This document shows, piece after piece, positions 63,309 to 64,000 of a stretch of DNA of 64,000 bases; within the stretch, counting starts at the first letter, position 1, and every line of letters starts with the position of its first letter. The DNA lies in assembly GCF_000243235.1 (NCBI RefSeq), contig NZ_JH594606.1, forward strand, positions 367,476 through 431,475. Reading direction: 5' to 3'. The position numbers and the translations under genes were made by a program. Under the pieces are notes generated by a model. The model made no database searches. It was not told where the DNA came from and saw nothing but the letters and a program-made list of their open reading frames with translations. This DNA is from Gillisia limnaea DSM 15749. GTDB lineage: Bacteria; Bacteroidota; Bacteroidia; Flavobacteriales; Flavobacteriaceae.

Positions 63309-63346
63309 ATAATTAACTGGTCAGGAAATTCCTGGCCAGTTAATTA
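63309..63346 (-). terminator. Hairpin between the two lipoprotein genes
   Basis: TAATTAACTGGTCAGGAA and TTCCTGGCCAGTTAATTA form an 18-bp stem with one G-U pair. It lies just downstream of the stop at 63355 and upstream of the lipoprotein at 63277; the T-rich stretch that follows on the minus strand makes it a likely terminator or a pause between the genes. Confidence 0.75.
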
Positions 63347-63354
63347 TTCCACAA

Positions 63355-64000
63355 TTAGTTAGTACAGTTTGACACCTCTCCACAAGCTACAGGAAGTGTT
63401 GCCTGATAACTACCATCTACCATTCTTCCATGAGCAACTACAACTAAATTCTCCCAATTTGATATTGAAAGGCCACTTATATTGAAAGTTCTTTGATAAA
63501 TGTATGAACCATCGGAACTTGCCATAGGGAAATCTCCATTTTCAAAATCAAGTGGAAGCAGAACTGGACCATAGAATGGCAATCCCTCAGCGATGCTTAT
63601 AAGTCCATTACCATCAGTATCTGCAGAAGCAGGAGGACAGGTAGCATTAGCCCCGCTATCTAATCCATGGATATGCTGTGGATGCATCTGGTTAGGAGTT
63701 ACACCGGCAGCAAGAACTGTTGCCTTTAATACATTACCCTTAACCTGGAAATAAGCAAAAACTGATGAATTAGACCCATTAAGTGAATTAGCACAAGTTT
63801 TGTAATACATCTCTTCATCTAAAGGATTTTCAAAAATCGGTACGTTATCTTCTCCATCACATCCTTCACGGAAATGGAAGTATTCAAGATTGTTCTCACC
63901 GTCAAAGAAAGTTCTAACAACATCATCGGTAATCGAACCTCTTCTGATTACTCTTTCTACTACATCACCGTACTCATCAGAATTTAGCAAAGTAATTTCA
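63355..64000 (-). CDS. Lipoprotein-family gene, 5' end beyond the window
   Basis: Partial: the frame stays open past 64000 (reading FEITLLNSDEYGDV-like residues upstream of the first possible TTG at 63990). At least 215 codons are inside. EITLLNSDEYGDVVERVIRR and EYFHFREGCDG match domain B of the protein at 61721. A second domain (about the last 150 residues) has MHPQHIHGLDSG, ADTDGNGLISIAEG, YGPVLLPLDF and NLVVVAHGRM, reminiscent of CHRD-type domains with conserved His, though I am not sure. It is probably secreted or surface-bound like its relatives. Confidence 0.65.
   Translation of the reverse strand, partial: EITLLNSDEYGDVVERVIRRGSITDDVVRTFFDGENNLEYFHFREGCDGEDNVPIFENPLDEEMYYKTCANSLNGSNSSVFAYFQVKGNVLKATVLAAGVTPNQMHPQHIHGLDSGANATCPPASADTDGNGLISIAEGLPFYGPVLLPLDFENGDFPMASSDGSYIYQRTFNISGLSISNWENLVVVAHGRMVDGSYQATLPVACGEVSNCTN

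Overview
The window looks like chromosomal DNA of a member of the Bacteroidota, most probably a marine Flavobacteriaceae species. The DNA is AT-rich. Several genes have the Bacteroidota promoter element TAnnTTTG (sometimes with TTTG 20-22 bases upstream) a short distance before the start. The gene content is also typical: TlpA-like lipoproteins with an N-terminal DUF4369-like part, GxxExxY and four-helix-bundle (23S-IVS-like) proteins, SIMPL-domain protein, and secreted lipoproteins with SPII signals.

Region 1 (about 200-38340, almost all on the minus strand) is a surface-polysaccharide or glycan biosynthesis region. From high to low coordinates (the direction of transcription) it holds: rmlB copy 2; a Wzx-type flippase, a DegT-family aminotransferase and a GT-C-like membrane protein; a broken second rmlA; an MBOAT/SGNH acyl-transfer pair; a WbpA/TviB dehydrogenase with a TviC/WbpP epimerase (UDP-HexNAc uronic acids); Ugd; rmlB and rmlA with two FdtA-like ketoisomerases, FdtC and FdtB (dTDP-3-acetamido-3,6-dideoxyhexose); a UDP-glucuronate 4-epimerase; a near-complete nucleotide-activated legionaminic acid pathway (LegB, C, H, I, G, PtmE, LegF); an ABC exporter; and several glycosyltransferases plus a pyruvyl transferase. 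One GT10 fucosyltransferase lies alone on the plus strand. No Wzy, priming transferase, Wza or Wzc is recognisable.

The same region is full of gene debris and repeats. A GT4 gene, a hexapeptide acetyltransferase, one rmlA and one four-helix-bundle gene are broken, and a fused legB'-ugd' relic is present. Four four-helix-bundle genes, one GxxExxY gene plus a truncated copy, and a 50-residue ORF sit between arrays of degenerate ~8-base repeats. Where I could compare both sides the arrays are roughly inverted relative to each other, so a small gene lies inside a potential long hairpin. This is the most unusual structure in the window.

Region 2 (38340-55920) is housekeeping and stress genes: DUF393 thiol oxidoreductase, an uncharacterised ~107-residue protein, Dps, MscS, a very large phosphoesterase/kinase-like/outer-membrane-barrel fusion, an HD-PycTM protein, a GAF protein, TlpA-like lipoprotein, SIMPL protein, rhomboid protease, a lipid A-type acyltransferase, GlmM and AcpH. 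Short repeat elements (including 113-bp direct repeats) fill 41612-42461.

Region 3 (55920-64000) is envelope and secretion related: gamma-glutamyltransferase and a decayed copy of its 3' end, an astacin-type metallopeptidase lipoprotein, three related lipoproteins with shuffled domains (the last runs off the window), an IS3-family relic and several clear hairpin terminators. No rRNA, tRNA or CRISPR was seen.
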